IMG/VR virus record: IMGVR_UViG_3300042888_002988
Coordinates: 62,001-126,000 of that record
Strand: one strand, 5' to 3'
DNA from: a virus
DNA length: 64,000 nucleotides
The notes beneath the pieces are model-generated. The model searched no databases and was not told where the DNA came from. It saw only the letters and a list, made by a program, of their open reading frames with translations. Each line of letters starts with the position of its first letter. Position 1 is the stretch's first letter. Made by a program: the position numbers and the translations under genes. Positions 39,228-48,940 of this stretch are shown here, piece by piece.

Positions 39228-40532
39228 ATGCGCACACCACCGTCACCATTCGCTTGCCTCGGGCACACTGATATCGAAAAGCAAGCATTCGCGAAGCTAC
39301 TGAAAGGCCTCTCACAGCTCGTCGCCAAAGGTGGTCGAGGCACTGGTCGGGCATTGAAGGCGGCCCCCACCGGAGCCAAGAGTCCGCAGGAACTTGGGTT
39401 CCTCAAGGGTGAGCGCACGCACCCGTATCCTACCATGAGCGAGATGCCACCGCAGCGCTCACTGCCGTCGCAGCAAGGTAACGCCGTTCCGCTCGGTGGC
39501 GTCAACGGGCCGACGCCGAAATACGACCCCACGCGTCCTAAGATGACGGTGGAGGGTCAAGGTGGTGGTAACTATGTTGTCCTCGGTGGTGGCGGCCCTT
39601 CCAAAGGTTCGCCCACCCGTTACGGCCCTTTCGGTCCGACCGACATACGTTCCAAGTTGCACGCGGCCTCCACCGGCAAGAGTCCGCAGGAAATCGGTTT
39701 CCTCAAAGGCGAGCGCACGCATCCGTATCCGACCATGGCAGAAATGCCGCCGCAGCGTTCGATCGGCAAATCCGCCGCTGATCTCAAGGAAACCGCCAAG
39801 GAAACGCTGGGGGCTACTGCAGCCGCACCGCTCGGTATGTATGCCGGGGCGTTGGCTGCGCCACAGGCTGTTGGGCGGCTGCCTGCTTTCAAAAAGCTAC
39901 CACCACATTCGGCGCTGGGTGCTATTTTATTGAGCTTGATGTATGGGGGAGCGGCTGGCGGCGGTGTGGCGGCCAATGCCGGAGCCGAATTGCTTGGTTC
40001 CGAAAAGGGCGGCGTAGGCGCTAACGTCGGGGGCACGCTCGGCGGTGCTGCCGGTGGGGCTGCCGGCCTCCACGCGGGGGTTGCTATGCAGGATCTGCCC
40101 AAGTTGAAAAATCATTCCGGCAAGGCCATGCTGCTGGCAACACTTCTTGGTGGTGTCGGCGGTGCCATGGGCGGGCGCGAACTTGGTAAGATGGCAGCAG
40201 AGGAAGAAGCACCCAAGGAGCCCAAGGAAGCACCCAAACCGAAAGAAGGGGAAGTCGATGTCCGTCGTCAACGCGACGAGAAAGCGCTGCGCAACAGGCA
40301 CATCGCACTCTCGCTGAAGCGCGGCATGTCGGGCGGCATGCTCGGCGCAATCCTGGGCGGTCTCGGCGCGGCCGGGAACGAAGGTGGTATGACCGGCGGC
40401 CAAGGCGCGCTCGCGGGAGGTGCCGGCGGCGCGTTAGCTGGCGCGGGACTCGGTGCCGCTGAAGGTGGCGTGAAGAGACTGCTGGGGCTCGACCCGATCC
40501 TAGACACCACGCTGATCGCGCAGCGTGCGTGA
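39228..40532 (+). CDS. Virion-region protein with the PFAxL...EKxAF tag and an internal duplication
   Basis: The 434-residue protein opens MRTPPSPFACLGHTDIEKQA. A block of about 31 residues containing GFLKGERTHPYPTM and EMPPQRS occurs twice (about residues 46-78 and 146-178). The second half has long Gly/Ala-rich hydrophobic zippers (YGGAAGGGVAANAGAELLG; LGGAAGGAAGLHAGVAM; AILGGLGAAGNEGG) broken by an acidic/Lys/Pro hinge (EEEAPKEPKEAPKPKEGE). Such zippers are typical of membrane-inserting proteins. No enzymatic motif is seen. Confidence 0.6.
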   Translation: MRTPPSPFACLGHTDIEKQAFAKLLKGLSQLVAKGGRGTGRALKAAPTGAKSPQELGFLKGERTHPYPTMSEMPPQRSLPSQQGNAVPLGGVNGPTPKYDPTRPKMTVEGQGGGNYVVLGGGGPSKGSPTRYGPFGPTDIRSKLHAASTGKSPQEIGFLKGERTHPYPTMAEMPPQRSIGKSAADLKETAKETLGATAAAPLGMYAGALAAPQAVGRLPAFKKLPPHSALGAILLSLMYGGAAGGGVAANAGAELLGSEKGGVGANVGGTLGGAAGGAAGLHAGVAMQDLPKLKNHSGKAMLLATLLGGVGGAMGGRELGKMAAEEEAPKEPKEAPKPKEGEVDVRRQRDEKALRNRHIALSLKRGMSGGMLGAILGGLGAAGNEGGMTGGQGALAGGAGGALAGAGLGAAEGGVKRLLGLDPILDTTLIAQRA

Positions 40533-40540
40533 ATGAAGGA

Positions 40541-40569
40541 TTTACTCAGAAACAAAATCAGTTTACCAT
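40541..40569 (+). promoter_or_regulatory. Sigma70-like promoter, near-leaderless, for the gene at 40579
   Basis: TTTACT (40541-40546), 17 bases, TACCAT (40564-40569), then 9 bases to the ATG. Confidence 0.5.
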
Positions 40570-40578
40570 ACAAGCATC

Positions 40579-42816
40579 ATGAGCGTGGAAATCATCGACC
40601 CTAACTACCAGTGGAAGCAGGCCGCATCGCAAGAGGGCGTTGATTACGGCGCCGTGCAGAAGTCCTTCATGGACCAGAGCTACGCTGTCGTGGCCAACAA
40701 GGCCAAGATCCTGTTTCAAGATCCGTTCCGCCTCGGCTTCGAGATCGTTCACCGCAACGAGAAGGCCACGAAGATGGTCGGTATCTACGCCTTCCGTGTG
40801 AACGGCCAACTGCTGTATGCCCCGGTGTTCTTCGTCAACGGCGAGATCAAGGCCGCTGACATGCTCTACCGCGCGGACGTCAAACGCTTCGTGCCGCTCA
40901 CGGAAGACTGGTGCGCCTACTTGGTGCGCGGTGTCCACGAGAATGCCGGCGAGCCAATCGACCGCAACCGCTTCCGCCAGGCCGACGCCTACATGGACCG
41001 CCTCGCTTACCCGCAGCGCGTCAAGTATGCGAGCGAGGACGAAGAGAGAACCGCGATGCTCGCCGAGTTCCGCAAGGCTGCCGCCGACGGCAGCCTGTGG
41101 GCGGACATCATGCTGCACTGCGCAGACAACACTCCACTCCGCAAACTTCTGCCGCTGGTCATCAACGAGCACGGCCCCGAGGCGCTCGAGAAGGTCGCAG
41201 CGTTCGTCGAGAACAGCCCAACCGCAGCACGTTACCTCGCCACCCGCTATACCCGGGAGGAGCTGCAGACCGTGGACGGTTGGATGGCCAAGGAAGCTTC
41301 CGGCCCGCGCCCCGCCATTCAGATCATCACTTCGCCCACGCTGGCCAAGTCGGCCGCGTCACGTGAGCGCGTCTTCGACAAGGGCTATGACCTCGTGGAC
41401 AGCCGCCCTGCGGAATCCATCAACACGGTCATCGAGGAAGTCGGTGACGGCACCATCAAGGGGCTCTCCGCTCCGGGCAAGGTGCAAGTGCTCATGGGCG
41501 ACGGAGAGATGGTGGAAGCGTTGCTGCTTCGCCAGGATTCATCCTTGCTGCGCGAGAATGGGTATCCTACTGCGGATCCGGACATCCTCTGCAAGCCTGA
41601 ATACGTCTACTTCCCGAAGGACAAGCAGCTGCTCAAGCTCAACTACGACCAGGACATTTTCGGCGACGAAATGATCGACCAGGACACCAGCGCGAAGGCC
41701 GTCACCGCGGAGTCGCTTGCCAGCGGTAAGTGCTACGTCGCGCTCAACACGGAGCGTCTGACGATCTCCGATCCGTTCCGCGTCGACAAGTCCGAGGACG
41801 ATGGCGAATGTTCGGTCATCTCGATCACCACGCGCTACGGCGATACTGAGCAGCTCCTCTATGCGCCAGGTCGCGGCGAAACGGCCGGGAACTACATCAG
41901 CGACGAGACCTTCTTCCTAGAGGTCGAGTGCGATGTCGAAAACGGGGATAGCGGCGAAATCCGTAGCGTCAAGCCGACCTGCAACAAGGTCCTTATGACG
42001 TCCCGCACTATCGACCAATGGTTCCGCACCGCCGGTGGCTTGACTACGGCCCACGACGTGACCGTGAAGTCGAATGGCGTTTCGTTCGATGTCGAGCACC
42101 GCGAAAACGGAACGCTTCTCAAGGCTGCCCGCAATCTCGGCTGGCTCGAAACGCACTTGGCCCTCGCCGAGGACTTCTCTATCAGCACCGACAAAGCCGG
42201 CGAGATCCTCGACAAGGCCATCGATCGCGACGTGTCCTATCGCATCTACGACACCCTCAGTAAGAAGGCCTACATCACCCGGCCTGAGGGTATGCAGCAG
42301 TGGATCCAATCCTACGACCCCGAGCTGCAGGTGCAGATGGACGCGCCGCAGATTCAGACGCTGTCGACCCACACTCCTGAGCGTCCGCGCCAACAGCAGC
42401 GCTACGGCGATGTCTACAAGGGACCTCGTTCCGAGAACCGCAAGACTGCCGACGCGCTGATCCCGATGGACGCCATCATGAACCAGTCTCCAGAGGAGCT
42501 GGCGCAGATGTCCGACGCCTACGACCTGCCGCACATCTTCGACCACGGATGCGTGGGTCAGATGTCGACGAACAACTACAGCATCATCGAGCAGATCAAG
42601 CAGTATATCCCGGACCTCGAAGCAGGTGTTGACCGCCTCTTCCGAATCCTGTTCCTTCTGCGCTACCGCCCGGCGGACTTCGAAGAACTCTACGGCAAGG
42701 ATGACCTCGTGGCATTCGAGCAGGAGCTGGCCGATCTCGCCACCAGATCCGGAGACAACCTGCTGCGCATGCTGCAGCGTTTCGATCCGGATCAGTATGC
42801 GGCCCAGGAGAACTGA
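40579..42816 (+). CDS. Large hypothetical protein, probably structural
   Basis: The 745-residue soluble protein contains IIDPNYQWKQAASQEG and PFRLGFEIVHRN, then YAFRVNGQLLYAPVFFVNG, a pattern I vaguely recall from uncharacterised large-phage virion proteins. It has no membrane segment, is acidic, and mixes strands and helices throughout. The C-terminal 100 residues are helical (IIEQIKQYIPDLEAGVDRL). It heads a run of structural-type genes leading to the prohead protease. It was considered as a portal, but nothing supports that. Confidence 0.55.
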   Translation: MSVEIIDPNYQWKQAASQEGVDYGAVQKSFMDQSYAVVANKAKILFQDPFRLGFEIVHRNEKATKMVGIYAFRVNGQLLYAPVFFVNGEIKAADMLYRADVKRFVPLTEDWCAYLVRGVHENAGEPIDRNRFRQADAYMDRLAYPQRVKYASEDEERTAMLAEFRKAAADGSLWADIMLHCADNTPLRKLLPLVINEHGPEALEKVAAFVENSPTAARYLATRYTREELQTVDGWMAKEASGPRPAIQIITSPTLAKSAASRERVFDKGYDLVDSRPAESINTVIEEVGDGTIKGLSAPGKVQVLMGDGEMVEALLLRQDSSLLRENGYPTADPDILCKPEYVYFPKDKQLLKLNYDQDIFGDEMIDQDTSAKAVTAESLASGKCYVALNTERLTISDPFRVDKSEDDGECSVISITTRYGDTEQLLYAPGRGETAGNYISDETFFLEVECDVENGDSGEIRSVKPTCNKVLMTSRTIDQWFRTAGGLTTAHDVTVKSNGVSFDVEHRENGTLLKAARNLGWLETHLALAEDFSISTDKAGEILDKAIDRDVSYRIYDTLSKKAYITRPEGMQQWIQSYDPELQVQMDAPQIQTLSTHTPERPRQQQRYGDVYKGPRSENRKTADALIPMDAIMNQSPEELAQMSDAYDLPHIFDHGCVGQMSTNNYSIIEQIKQYIPDLEAGVDRLFRILFLLRYRPADFEELYGKDDLVAFEQELADLATRSGDNLLRMLQRFDPDQYAAQEN

Positions 42817-42819
42817 CCC

Positions 42820-43761
42820 ATGAATGCCTATACGATCGACCTGCTTGCAGCGGTGGACCCAGCGTCCACCTTACCCTCGGTGCGCGCCGGCCTGATGCAG
42901 CAACAGAAGCGATTCTCGCCGCTGCACGACGCTATGCGGGACCGCTTCCTGGCGAAGTATATCCAGACCAATTTTGGCTGGTATATTGCGCGCCAGTATG
43001 CCAACCGCCAGCTGCCGTTCCCGGCCTTCCTGAGCGGGCGTGACTCCTGGGTGCACAAGGCCTACATGCTTTGCCTTGATCCGTGGGCGAACTACGACGA
43101 GCACGTCGTGGTCGCCTATCACCTGGCTCAGTTCGTGAACGGCACGCCGAACCTGAGGCAGCACCTCAAAGCTCTGCTGCTGTCATTCAGTCCGGGCTGC
43201 ACGGCGGAGTCGCACCTGCAGGAAGTCTCTCGCAACACCGGTGTGCCGGTGGCCACGCTGGACGCTTTCGAGATCCTGTTCTTCAACGTCATCGACCGCC
43301 GCGCCGATGCGCTCTACCTGGCCCAGGAGGTCTACCCAAACACTCGCCTGGTGGAGTTCGACGAGAACTACCTAAAGAACTCGACCCACGAGGACCTCAT
43401 CAAACGCGTCGCCTACAACCACCGCGACATGAACCTGACTGCCTACCTGACCGGTCTGCACGATCATTCGTTCCTGCGCAAGCTGGCCGCCAGCGAGGAT
43501 CGCGAAGCCGAGCTGACCCGGTTCCTGATGGGTAACGGGTTGATCTTGGCTCACACCAATCTTCTCAACCAGCGCACCGTCGGCCTGAGCCGGGCGTCCA
43601 CGTTGCTGGCCGCAGCCCGTCAAAGCGGCAGCAATCAGGAAGAGCCTACGCTGACCGGTATCGTGCCCATGTATAACGATGCCTTCCAGCGCGCCCTGGC
43701 AGCCAACAAGGAGATGGTTTTGGAGCAGCTGAAGGTCGACAGCGGCTTCGTCGACGTTTGA
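42820..43761 (+). CDS. Hypothetical helical protein
   Basis: This 313-residue, mostly helical protein begins 3 bases after the previous stop and probably forms an operon with it. It contains HLQEVSRNTGVPVATLDAF, which looks like a helix-turn-helix, followed by a hydrophobic helix (EILFFNVIDRRADALYLA). An all-helical structural or adaptor protein is as likely as a DNA-binding one. No family is recognised. Confidence 0.5.
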   Translation: MNAYTIDLLAAVDPASTLPSVRAGLMQQQKRFSPLHDAMRDRFLAKYIQTNFGWYIARQYANRQLPFPAFLSGRDSWVHKAYMLCLDPWANYDEHVVVAYHLAQFVNGTPNLRQHLKALLLSFSPGCTAESHLQEVSRNTGVPVATLDAFEILFFNVIDRRADALYLAQEVYPNTRLVEFDENYLKNSTHEDLIKRVAYNHRDMNLTAYLTGLHDHSFLRKLAASEDREAELTRFLMGNGLILAHTNLLNQRTVGLSRASTLLAAARQSGSNQEEPTLTGIVPMYNDAFQRALAANKEMVLEQLKVDSGFVDV

Positions 43762-43781
43762 TTCAACTTTTTCTTATGGGG

Positions 43782-43810
43782 TGGACAGAACCACCGAAAG
43801 TGAGTATTAT
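43782..43810 (+). promoter_or_regulatory. Sigma70-like promoter, leaderless type, for the gene at 43817
   Basis: TGGACA (43782-43787), 17 bases, TATTAT (43805-43810), then CCCGCC and ATG 43817. Confidence 0.65.
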
Positions 43811-43816
43811 CCCGCC

Positions 43817-45418
43817 ATGACACATGATTCTGCTGTTCGGACTGTGGTTAGTCTCGTGCCCGAGATTGAAAAGCGTGGCGCGGCTGCTGTCCTGACCGAG
43901 TATGCTACTCGCGAAGACCTTCCGGCTGCGCAGCTTGAGAAGCTGGCCCAGGTTTATAACACCCTGCGCACGGTCAGTCATATCGATCACGCCCAACCTG
44001 ATGAGCGCGGCGCCACCGTGCCGCTGCTGGACGTGCCTACGCTCGTCGTCGGCTACGCCACGGGGCTCGACCAGGAGAAGGTCGCCGCCGGCCCGCATTC
44101 GTTTTCCTCGCACGACCCGCGCACCGTGGATCTCAACCTCGCCCTGAAGCGTGACATGGGACTGCGGAAGGCTGCCGCCCAGGCCACCGGGACGCCCGAC
44201 ACGGTCAATCAGCTGCTCAAACAGGCGGTGAGCCACGAGCAAGCAGCTGCCGCGCTACTGGAGGTCGAGCTCGACCTCCAGGACGAAATGTCCAAGCTCG
44301 CCGGTGAGCTGTTCTCGGCCGCGCCTCGCGTCGGTGCTGAACACTTCCGCCGCGACATCTCCGAGTTCGAAGAGGAAGCGCTGCAGTATCAGCCCGCCAG
44401 CATCGTGAAAGCGGCCGGCGACTTCATGGAAAAATTTGCCGCACCTCACCGCACGAAGCTCGTGCGCTTCGACTACAATCAGCCGGTGCAGGCGTATGCC
44501 TACGACATCGGCCACCAGAACGGCCAGAAGATGGCTGACCTGGCCAAGGCAGCCAGCACGCTGGAGATTATCAAGATGGCTGCGAAGACCATCGAAGAAG
44601 TCCGCGGCGCTGGCGCTTCGCCAGATGATCGGGCACACGTGGAACCATCAGCCACGCCTACCGCGGTGAATGGCACGACCGCCACGCTGTCACCCGATAT
44701 CATGGCCGCAATGTTCGGCGGCGCACAACCCGCTGCTCCCCCGGACATCGTGAAGAAGGACAACGACGAGGACGCTCCCACTGAGGACGAGCAACTCGGC
44801 AAAGCCGAGGGTGTGGTATCCGGGACACCCGAGAAGCCCCAGCCCGGCGGGAAGGCTCCTACCAACGACCTTCCCCTTGACAGGGAAACTACCAAGGACA
44901 CTAAAACCAGCGGTGGTGACGAAGGTAAGAAATCCGATGCCGCATCCATCACCCGCGATGAGATCCTCGCCATGTTTGCCGCTCCTCTGACTGCCGGTCG
45001 CGACGCCATCCAGGGCGCGGCTCGCAAGGCTGATGAAACCCTCGGCGCTATCGTCGGTAAGGAGCGCACGAACAAAGCGCAGATGTCTTCCGACCTGTCC
45101 GTCGAGGACATTCGCCGCGCGATGAACGTGCGCCGTCTGATCGGCACGGATCCCGTGCTGCGCGAGGCCGATCCCAAGGAAGTGCTTGAGGTCTACAATT
45201 CCGTCGTGGCCCGCAACCCGCAGCTCGCCGGTGACATGGCGGCCCTGCGGCTCGTCCTGCGGGAGGCTGTCAGCTACGAGGGCCTCACTCTGGATTCCCA
45301 GAAGCTCCTCACCGAGATTCGCCGCAATTCTGAGGAGGCCGACAAGACCTTCAGCGAAAACGAACGCCGCCGCTATGCAGTGGGCGGAACCACTCCTCTA
45401 CCGATCGCCAAAGTATGA
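43817..45418 (+). CDS. Hypothetical structural-region protein
   Basis: The 533-residue product starts at the ATG directly after a leaderless-type promoter. It has a helical N-terminal half (AAAALLEVELDLQDEMSKL, KMADLAKAASTLEIIKMAA), a long acidic Pro/Lys-rich linker (about residues 275-365) and a helical C-terminal domain (SVEDIRRAMNVRRLIGTDP). KAAG and KAAS motifs occur. It precedes the membrane and protease genes. No family is recognised. Confidence 0.55.
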   Translation: MTHDSAVRTVVSLVPEIEKRGAAAVLTEYATREDLPAAQLEKLAQVYNTLRTVSHIDHAQPDERGATVPLLDVPTLVVGYATGLDQEKVAAGPHSFSSHDPRTVDLNLALKRDMGLRKAAAQATGTPDTVNQLLKQAVSHEQAAAALLEVELDLQDEMSKLAGELFSAAPRVGAEHFRRDISEFEEEALQYQPASIVKAAGDFMEKFAAPHRTKLVRFDYNQPVQAYAYDIGHQNGQKMADLAKAASTLEIIKMAAKTIEEVRGAGASPDDRAHVEPSATPTAVNGTTATLSPDIMAAMFGGAQPAAPPDIVKKDNDEDAPTEDEQLGKAEGVVSGTPEKPQPGGKAPTNDLPLDRETTKDTKTSGGDEGKKSDAASITRDEILAMFAAPLTAGRDAIQGAARKADETLGAIVGKERTNKAQMSSDLSVEDIRRAMNVRRLIGTDPVLREADPKEVLEVYNSVVARNPQLAGDMAALRLVLREAVSYEGLTLDSQKLLTEIRRNSEEADKTFSENERRRYAVGGTTPLPIAKV

Positions 45419-46251
45419 TCTCCCACCAAAAATCCGCGGCGCTCAAAGAGCAGGCCACCAACTACCTTCAGTCGGACGACTTCAAAAGCATCGTGCCCTA
45501 CCTGATGTCGGGCGGCGTCGGAGCTTTGGCCGGCGGTGCCATGACCGGCCGCCGTCGCAAGGATAGCGGCGAAGGTCGTCTTGGCTACCTGGCGCGCATA
45601 CTTCGCAACGCTCTCATCACCGGTGGACTCGCTGGCGGCGCGCACGCGCTCCTCGACAAGGGGGTGGAGAAAACAGTCGGAAACCTATCGGACAGCTCGA
45701 AGGCCCTCACCGGCACACCCGGAGATGAAGGACCGATGGCCACCGCCACGAAGAACATTGCGTTCTCTCCTCTCACAGCCGCTGGTGCTGGCGCTGGAGC
45801 ACTGGCGCTGACCCACAACAACTCTACCATTGGGGCCGGGGACACCAGCGACGCCATGAAGCGTTTCAGTAAGGATCTCCCAGGTAAGCATGACAGCGCG
45901 TGGATGCGCACCTCGACGCCAGGCGAAATCGCGTCGACCCTGGAAGGTATCGCCGACCCGAAAAAGGTTGAGACCCTCGAACGCTTGCGTCGGGCTGCTG
46001 GAGTGCCGTCCTCGCACATCACTCCAGGTGGGAATGGTATAGGCAACCTGCTTGAGAAAATTCCTGGCATCGACGCCGCCAACGTAAAGGGCGCACTATC
46101 CTCGGCTGCGCGCCGCGGACCTTTGAGCACCTTTGGTCAATCGTGGCCTCGCCGCGCCGGTCGTGGCGCGCTTGCGCTTACAGCCGCGAGCCTCCCGGCG
46201 CTGATCGGCGCTCTCGTTACCAGTGATTCATCACCATCTTCTGCTTCCTGA
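45415..46251 (+). CDS. Glycine-rich membrane-associated protein
   Basis: The 278-residue protein overlaps the previous stop (ATGA). Its N-terminal region SGGVGALAGGAMTGRRRKD followed by RLGYLARILRNALITGGLA and GGAHALLD is a pattern I recall in other large phages: a Gly/Ala helix, a basic loop and a second helix. Further hydrophobic segments are FSPLTAAGAGAGALALTHN and the C-terminus. It is probably a multi-helix membrane or virion protein of unknown function. Confidence 0.5.
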   Translation: MISHQKSAALKEQATNYLQSDDFKSIVPYLMSGGVGALAGGAMTGRRRKDSGEGRLGYLARILRNALITGGLAGGAHALLDKGVEKTVGNLSDSSKALTGTPGDEGPMATATKNIAFSPLTAAGAGAGALALTHNNSTIGAGDTSDAMKRFSKDLPGKHDSAWMRTSTPGEIASTLEGIADPKKVETLERLRRAAGVPSSHITPGGNGIGNLLEKIPGIDAANVKGALSSAARRGPLSTFGQSWPRRAGRGALALTAASLPALIGALVTSDSSPSSAS

Positions 46252-46254
46252 CCT

Positions 46255-47697
46255 ATGGAAAAATCATTTGCCACTGACGACCACGACCAGCTGCTGGCAG
46301 CAGCAGACGGTCACGCGTTCACATTCTTCGAACGCCCCTATGGGCGTGGCTCATTCACCAAGTCTGCGTCGGATGTCATCTCGAAGTTGGACCTGCAGAA
46401 CCACATGCCGCCCGACACCCACTTCGGCGTGCATCTCATTTCCATGGGGTCCGAGGAAGACTACGGTGCCAATCGCAACGGTGACTCTGCCTCGCGCCGT
46501 TCGCTGCAAGAATACCACCCCACCTTCGAGAAGTTTGGGAACGTGTTCCGTGAGCACAACAACAAAGATCCCCGCAAGCGCTGTGGCGACGTCAAGCTGG
46601 CTCGCTACAACCCGCGCATGCACCGAGGAGAGCTCATCGTATGGGTCGACAAGGACAAGGCGCCCGACATGTATAAAAAGGCCAAGGCCGGCGAAGAGCT
46701 GTCGTGGTCCATGTCAATGCGCCTGCCGCATGACGAATGCTCGTGCTGCCGCAAGAAGAGCAAGCGCACCACCGAGTATTGCAGCCACCTTCGCAACAAC
46801 ATGCTGCAGTTCGTGCCTGGGTTTGAAAAGTATGCCTATGCCAGGAACGAAGAAGGTGTGAAGTTTTTCGACATCAGCGAGGTGAAGCGCCGCGCGGATC
46901 GGATCGCCACATACCTGGGTTACACTTTCAGTCCGGGCGACATGGCCAAGGCCGCGTCCTCCAGCACCATCATCACCGGCGCGCAGTGGGCCGAGCATCA
47001 GTTCGGCGTATCGCGTGCTGTGCCATTCGACGCGTGGGAAGATCTCACGCTCGACAAGCTGGCCGCCGCCGAGGAGTTTGTTCGGAACGCCGATGCCAAT
47101 ACGCTCACCACGCTCTATAAGATGGCCCCGCGCGATCTTACCCGCGAGCAGATCGAAACGCTGGCCGGCCCCGACTTCCGCAACGTCGGCGGTGAGCTTG
47201 CCAAGAAGGCGATGATTATCAACTTCATGACGTTCGCGTCGATGGTCACTAACCGCTCGATCGAGGAGCTGCAGAAGGACGCCGCGCTATGCGATGCGAT
47301 GGATGAGAAAATGCCATCGCTACTCTCTGATATGGCTCGCGACGGCGGCTCCGCATGCGGCGAGGAAGTCGCTGATTCGGTGTCACCCGATGAAGTCGGC
47401 TGCTCGTTCTCGCCAGGCAAGGACAACATCGATCGCCTCATGCAAGAGGTCGGTGACGAATGCGGTATGAAACCTGAGGATGCATCCAACCGTGCGCTAA
47501 GCGTGACCATCATGAAGACCGCCGGCCTGCGCCGCTCGGGTAAACTAACCGAGGTCGACGCCTACTACAGCGGTCTGATCGCCGCATACGGACACTACGT
47601 CGTCAAGGCTGCTCACCAGATCAAGGATTTACCCGGTATCTCCGCCAACACATTGTTCCGCGGCCTGGCCGCCAGTCTTTCAGTATCCCTACGATAA
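46255..47697 (+). CDS. Prohead core protease
   Basis: The 480-residue protein matches the herpes-assemblin-like prohead protease group that cleaves scaffold and capsid propeptides: GANRNGDSASRRSLQEYHP, then FREHNNKDP with a likely catalytic His101, LARYNPRMHRGELIVWVDK, and LSWSMSMRLPHDECSCC with the candidate nucleophile among Ser150-Ser154. A CxxC/CSH metal-like cluster (ECSCC...YCSHL) follows, as in many relatives. It sits immediately upstream of the scaffold-like gene and the major capsid protein, the expected order. The C-terminal half is helical and may be an added scaffold domain. Confidence 0.75.
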   Translation: MEKSFATDDHDQLLAAADGHAFTFFERPYGRGSFTKSASDVISKLDLQNHMPPDTHFGVHLISMGSEEDYGANRNGDSASRRSLQEYHPTFEKFGNVFREHNNKDPRKRCGDVKLARYNPRMHRGELIVWVDKDKAPDMYKKAKAGEELSWSMSMRLPHDECSCCRKKSKRTTEYCSHLRNNMLQFVPGFEKYAYARNEEGVKFFDISEVKRRADRIATYLGYTFSPGDMAKAASSSTIITGAQWAEHQFGVSRAVPFDAWEDLTLDKLAAAEEFVRNADANTLTTLYKMAPRDLTREQIETLAGPDFRNVGGELAKKAMIINFMTFASMVTNRSIEELQKDAALCDAMDEKMPSLLSDMARDGGSACGEEVADSVSPDEVGCSFSPGKDNIDRLMQEVGDECGMKPEDASNRALSVTIMKTAGLRRSGKLTEVDAYYSGLIAAYGHYVVKAAHQIKDLPGISANTLFRGLAASLSVSLR

Positions 47698-47701
47698 AAT
47701 G

Positions 47702-47730
47702 TTGCCATCGGTTCGATTTCGGTGCATAAT
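47702..47730 (+). promoter_or_regulatory. Sigma70-like promoter for the scaffold gene
   Basis: TTGCCA (47702-47707), 17 bases, CATAAT (47725-47730). A leader of about 50 bases ends in CATCAACCACACCAATACC before ATG 47787. Confidence 0.7.
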
Positions 47731-47786
47731 TCGATCGGACCTGGCGAACGCCTCAAAACAAGTCTCACATCAACCACACCAATACC

Positions 47787-48926
47787 ATGGCCGAACAACA
47801 ACACAAAGTGGCTGCGGCGATTCGCCAATACGCGGAAAAGCTCGCATCCGAAAAAGCAGCCGCCGGCGAAGGCGCACCAGACCGCTTGACTGTCGCTGAT
47901 GGTCAGGGTGGTATCACAACCTCCAAGGGAACCGTTCCAAAAGATGTCGGCCAGTCCGAGCTTGAAGTTCGCCAGCCCAAGGATGGGACCGCAGTCCAAA
48001 CCTCCAGCGCGAACGCCAGCGGCGGTGAGCGTATGACGGTGGCCGACGGTCAAGGCGGCATCACTGCCTCCAAGGGGAGCGTCCCCGCCGATCCGGGACA
48101 AGCGGAACTCGAAGTCAATCAACCCACCGACGGTTCCGTCGTGAAGGGTGCAACCATTTCCAAGCGGGCTGCCAGCATTCGCGCTGCGCTGATCAACGCC
48201 AACCCTGCGCTGGCCGAGAAGTTCGCGCCCGCCTCTCAGTCGTCCGCCGCTCCCGCAGTGAAGACGGCTGGTAACAACCAGGCTGCGGCTTCCGCTCCCA
48301 ACATTCAACTGAGCAGTGATACGCTGTGCAAGATTGCTCGAGCCATTCTCTCCTCCGACGAAGGTGTGCGTTTCGCGCACGACATGCTGGAGAAGCAAGC
48401 CGGCGAAGAAGCTGCACGCAATCAGATCATGGAGGCCATTCAGGCTTCACAGGTCTACGACGAGAGCGAGCATGTCAAACAAGCCGCTTTCAACGATCTC
48501 GGCAACAAGGCCGTGACCATTCACAACTCGCTCCTGCAAGCTGGCGTGACCGAAGACGATGCGGACTCGATCCTCAAGCAGGCTTCCGTCATCCAGGAGA
48601 AGCTCGCCGGCTACGAGCACCCGCTGCTCAAGGCTGCGTTCGCTCAAGGCATGGACGATGCCTCCCTCATGGCTGCCGCTGACGAAGCTGGCGGCGAAGA
48701 AGGTGCTCCTCCGATGGACGAAGCTCTCCCGATGGGCGGTGAGCAACTCGGCGAAGAAGAGATCATGGCGCTGCTTGAAGAGATGCTCGCCTCCGGTCAA
48801 ATCACCGAGGAAGACATCAAGACCGCAATCGGAGCCGCTGGCGGAGCCGGAGCCGAAGGAGGCATGCCTCCTGAAGGTGGCGGCGCGCCGCCCGAAGAAG
48901 CAGCCATGGCAGCCGCCGGAGCCTGA
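47787..48926 (+). CDS. Probable capsid scaffolding protein
   Basis: This 379-residue, acidic, helix-rich protein lies between the protease and the capsid genes, where scaffolds are encoded. The N-terminal part has a duplicated block of about 36 residues (LTVADGQGGITTSKGTVP and MTVADGQGGITASKGSVP). The centre is helical (LCKIARAILSSDEGVRFAH), and the C-terminus is a Gly/Glu/Met/Pro-rich tail (GGMPPEGGGAPPEEAAMAA). Low aromatic content fits a protein that is removed by proteolysis. The role is inferred mainly from position and composition. Confidence 0.6.
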   Translation: MAEQQHKVAAAIRQYAEKLASEKAAAGEGAPDRLTVADGQGGITTSKGTVPKDVGQSELEVRQPKDGTAVQTSSANASGGERMTVADGQGGITASKGSVPADPGQAELEVNQPTDGSVVKGATISKRAASIRAALINANPALAEKFAPASQSSAAPAVKTAGNNQAAASAPNIQLSSDTLCKIARAILSSDEGVRFAHDMLEKQAGEEAARNQIMEAIQASQVYDESEHVKQAAFNDLGNKAVTIHNSLLQAGVTEDDADSILKQASVIQEKLAGYEHPLLKAAFAQGMDDASLMAAADEAGGEEGAPPMDEALPMGGEQLGEEEIMALLEEMLASGQITEEDIKTAIGAAGGAGAEGGMPPEGGGAPPEEAAMAAAGA

Positions 48927-48940
48927 TCCACCCCACCCTA

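Noticed and set aside
40579-42816. 745-residue protein as the portal
   Set aside because: Its position upstream of the protease is suggestive, but it lacks the stem/wing helix pattern I would expect and its sequence recalls other virion proteins.
42820-43761. Sigma-factor-like helix-turn-helix protein
   Set aside because: One helix-turn-helix-like stretch is visible, but no sigma region 2 or 4 pattern supports a transcription role.
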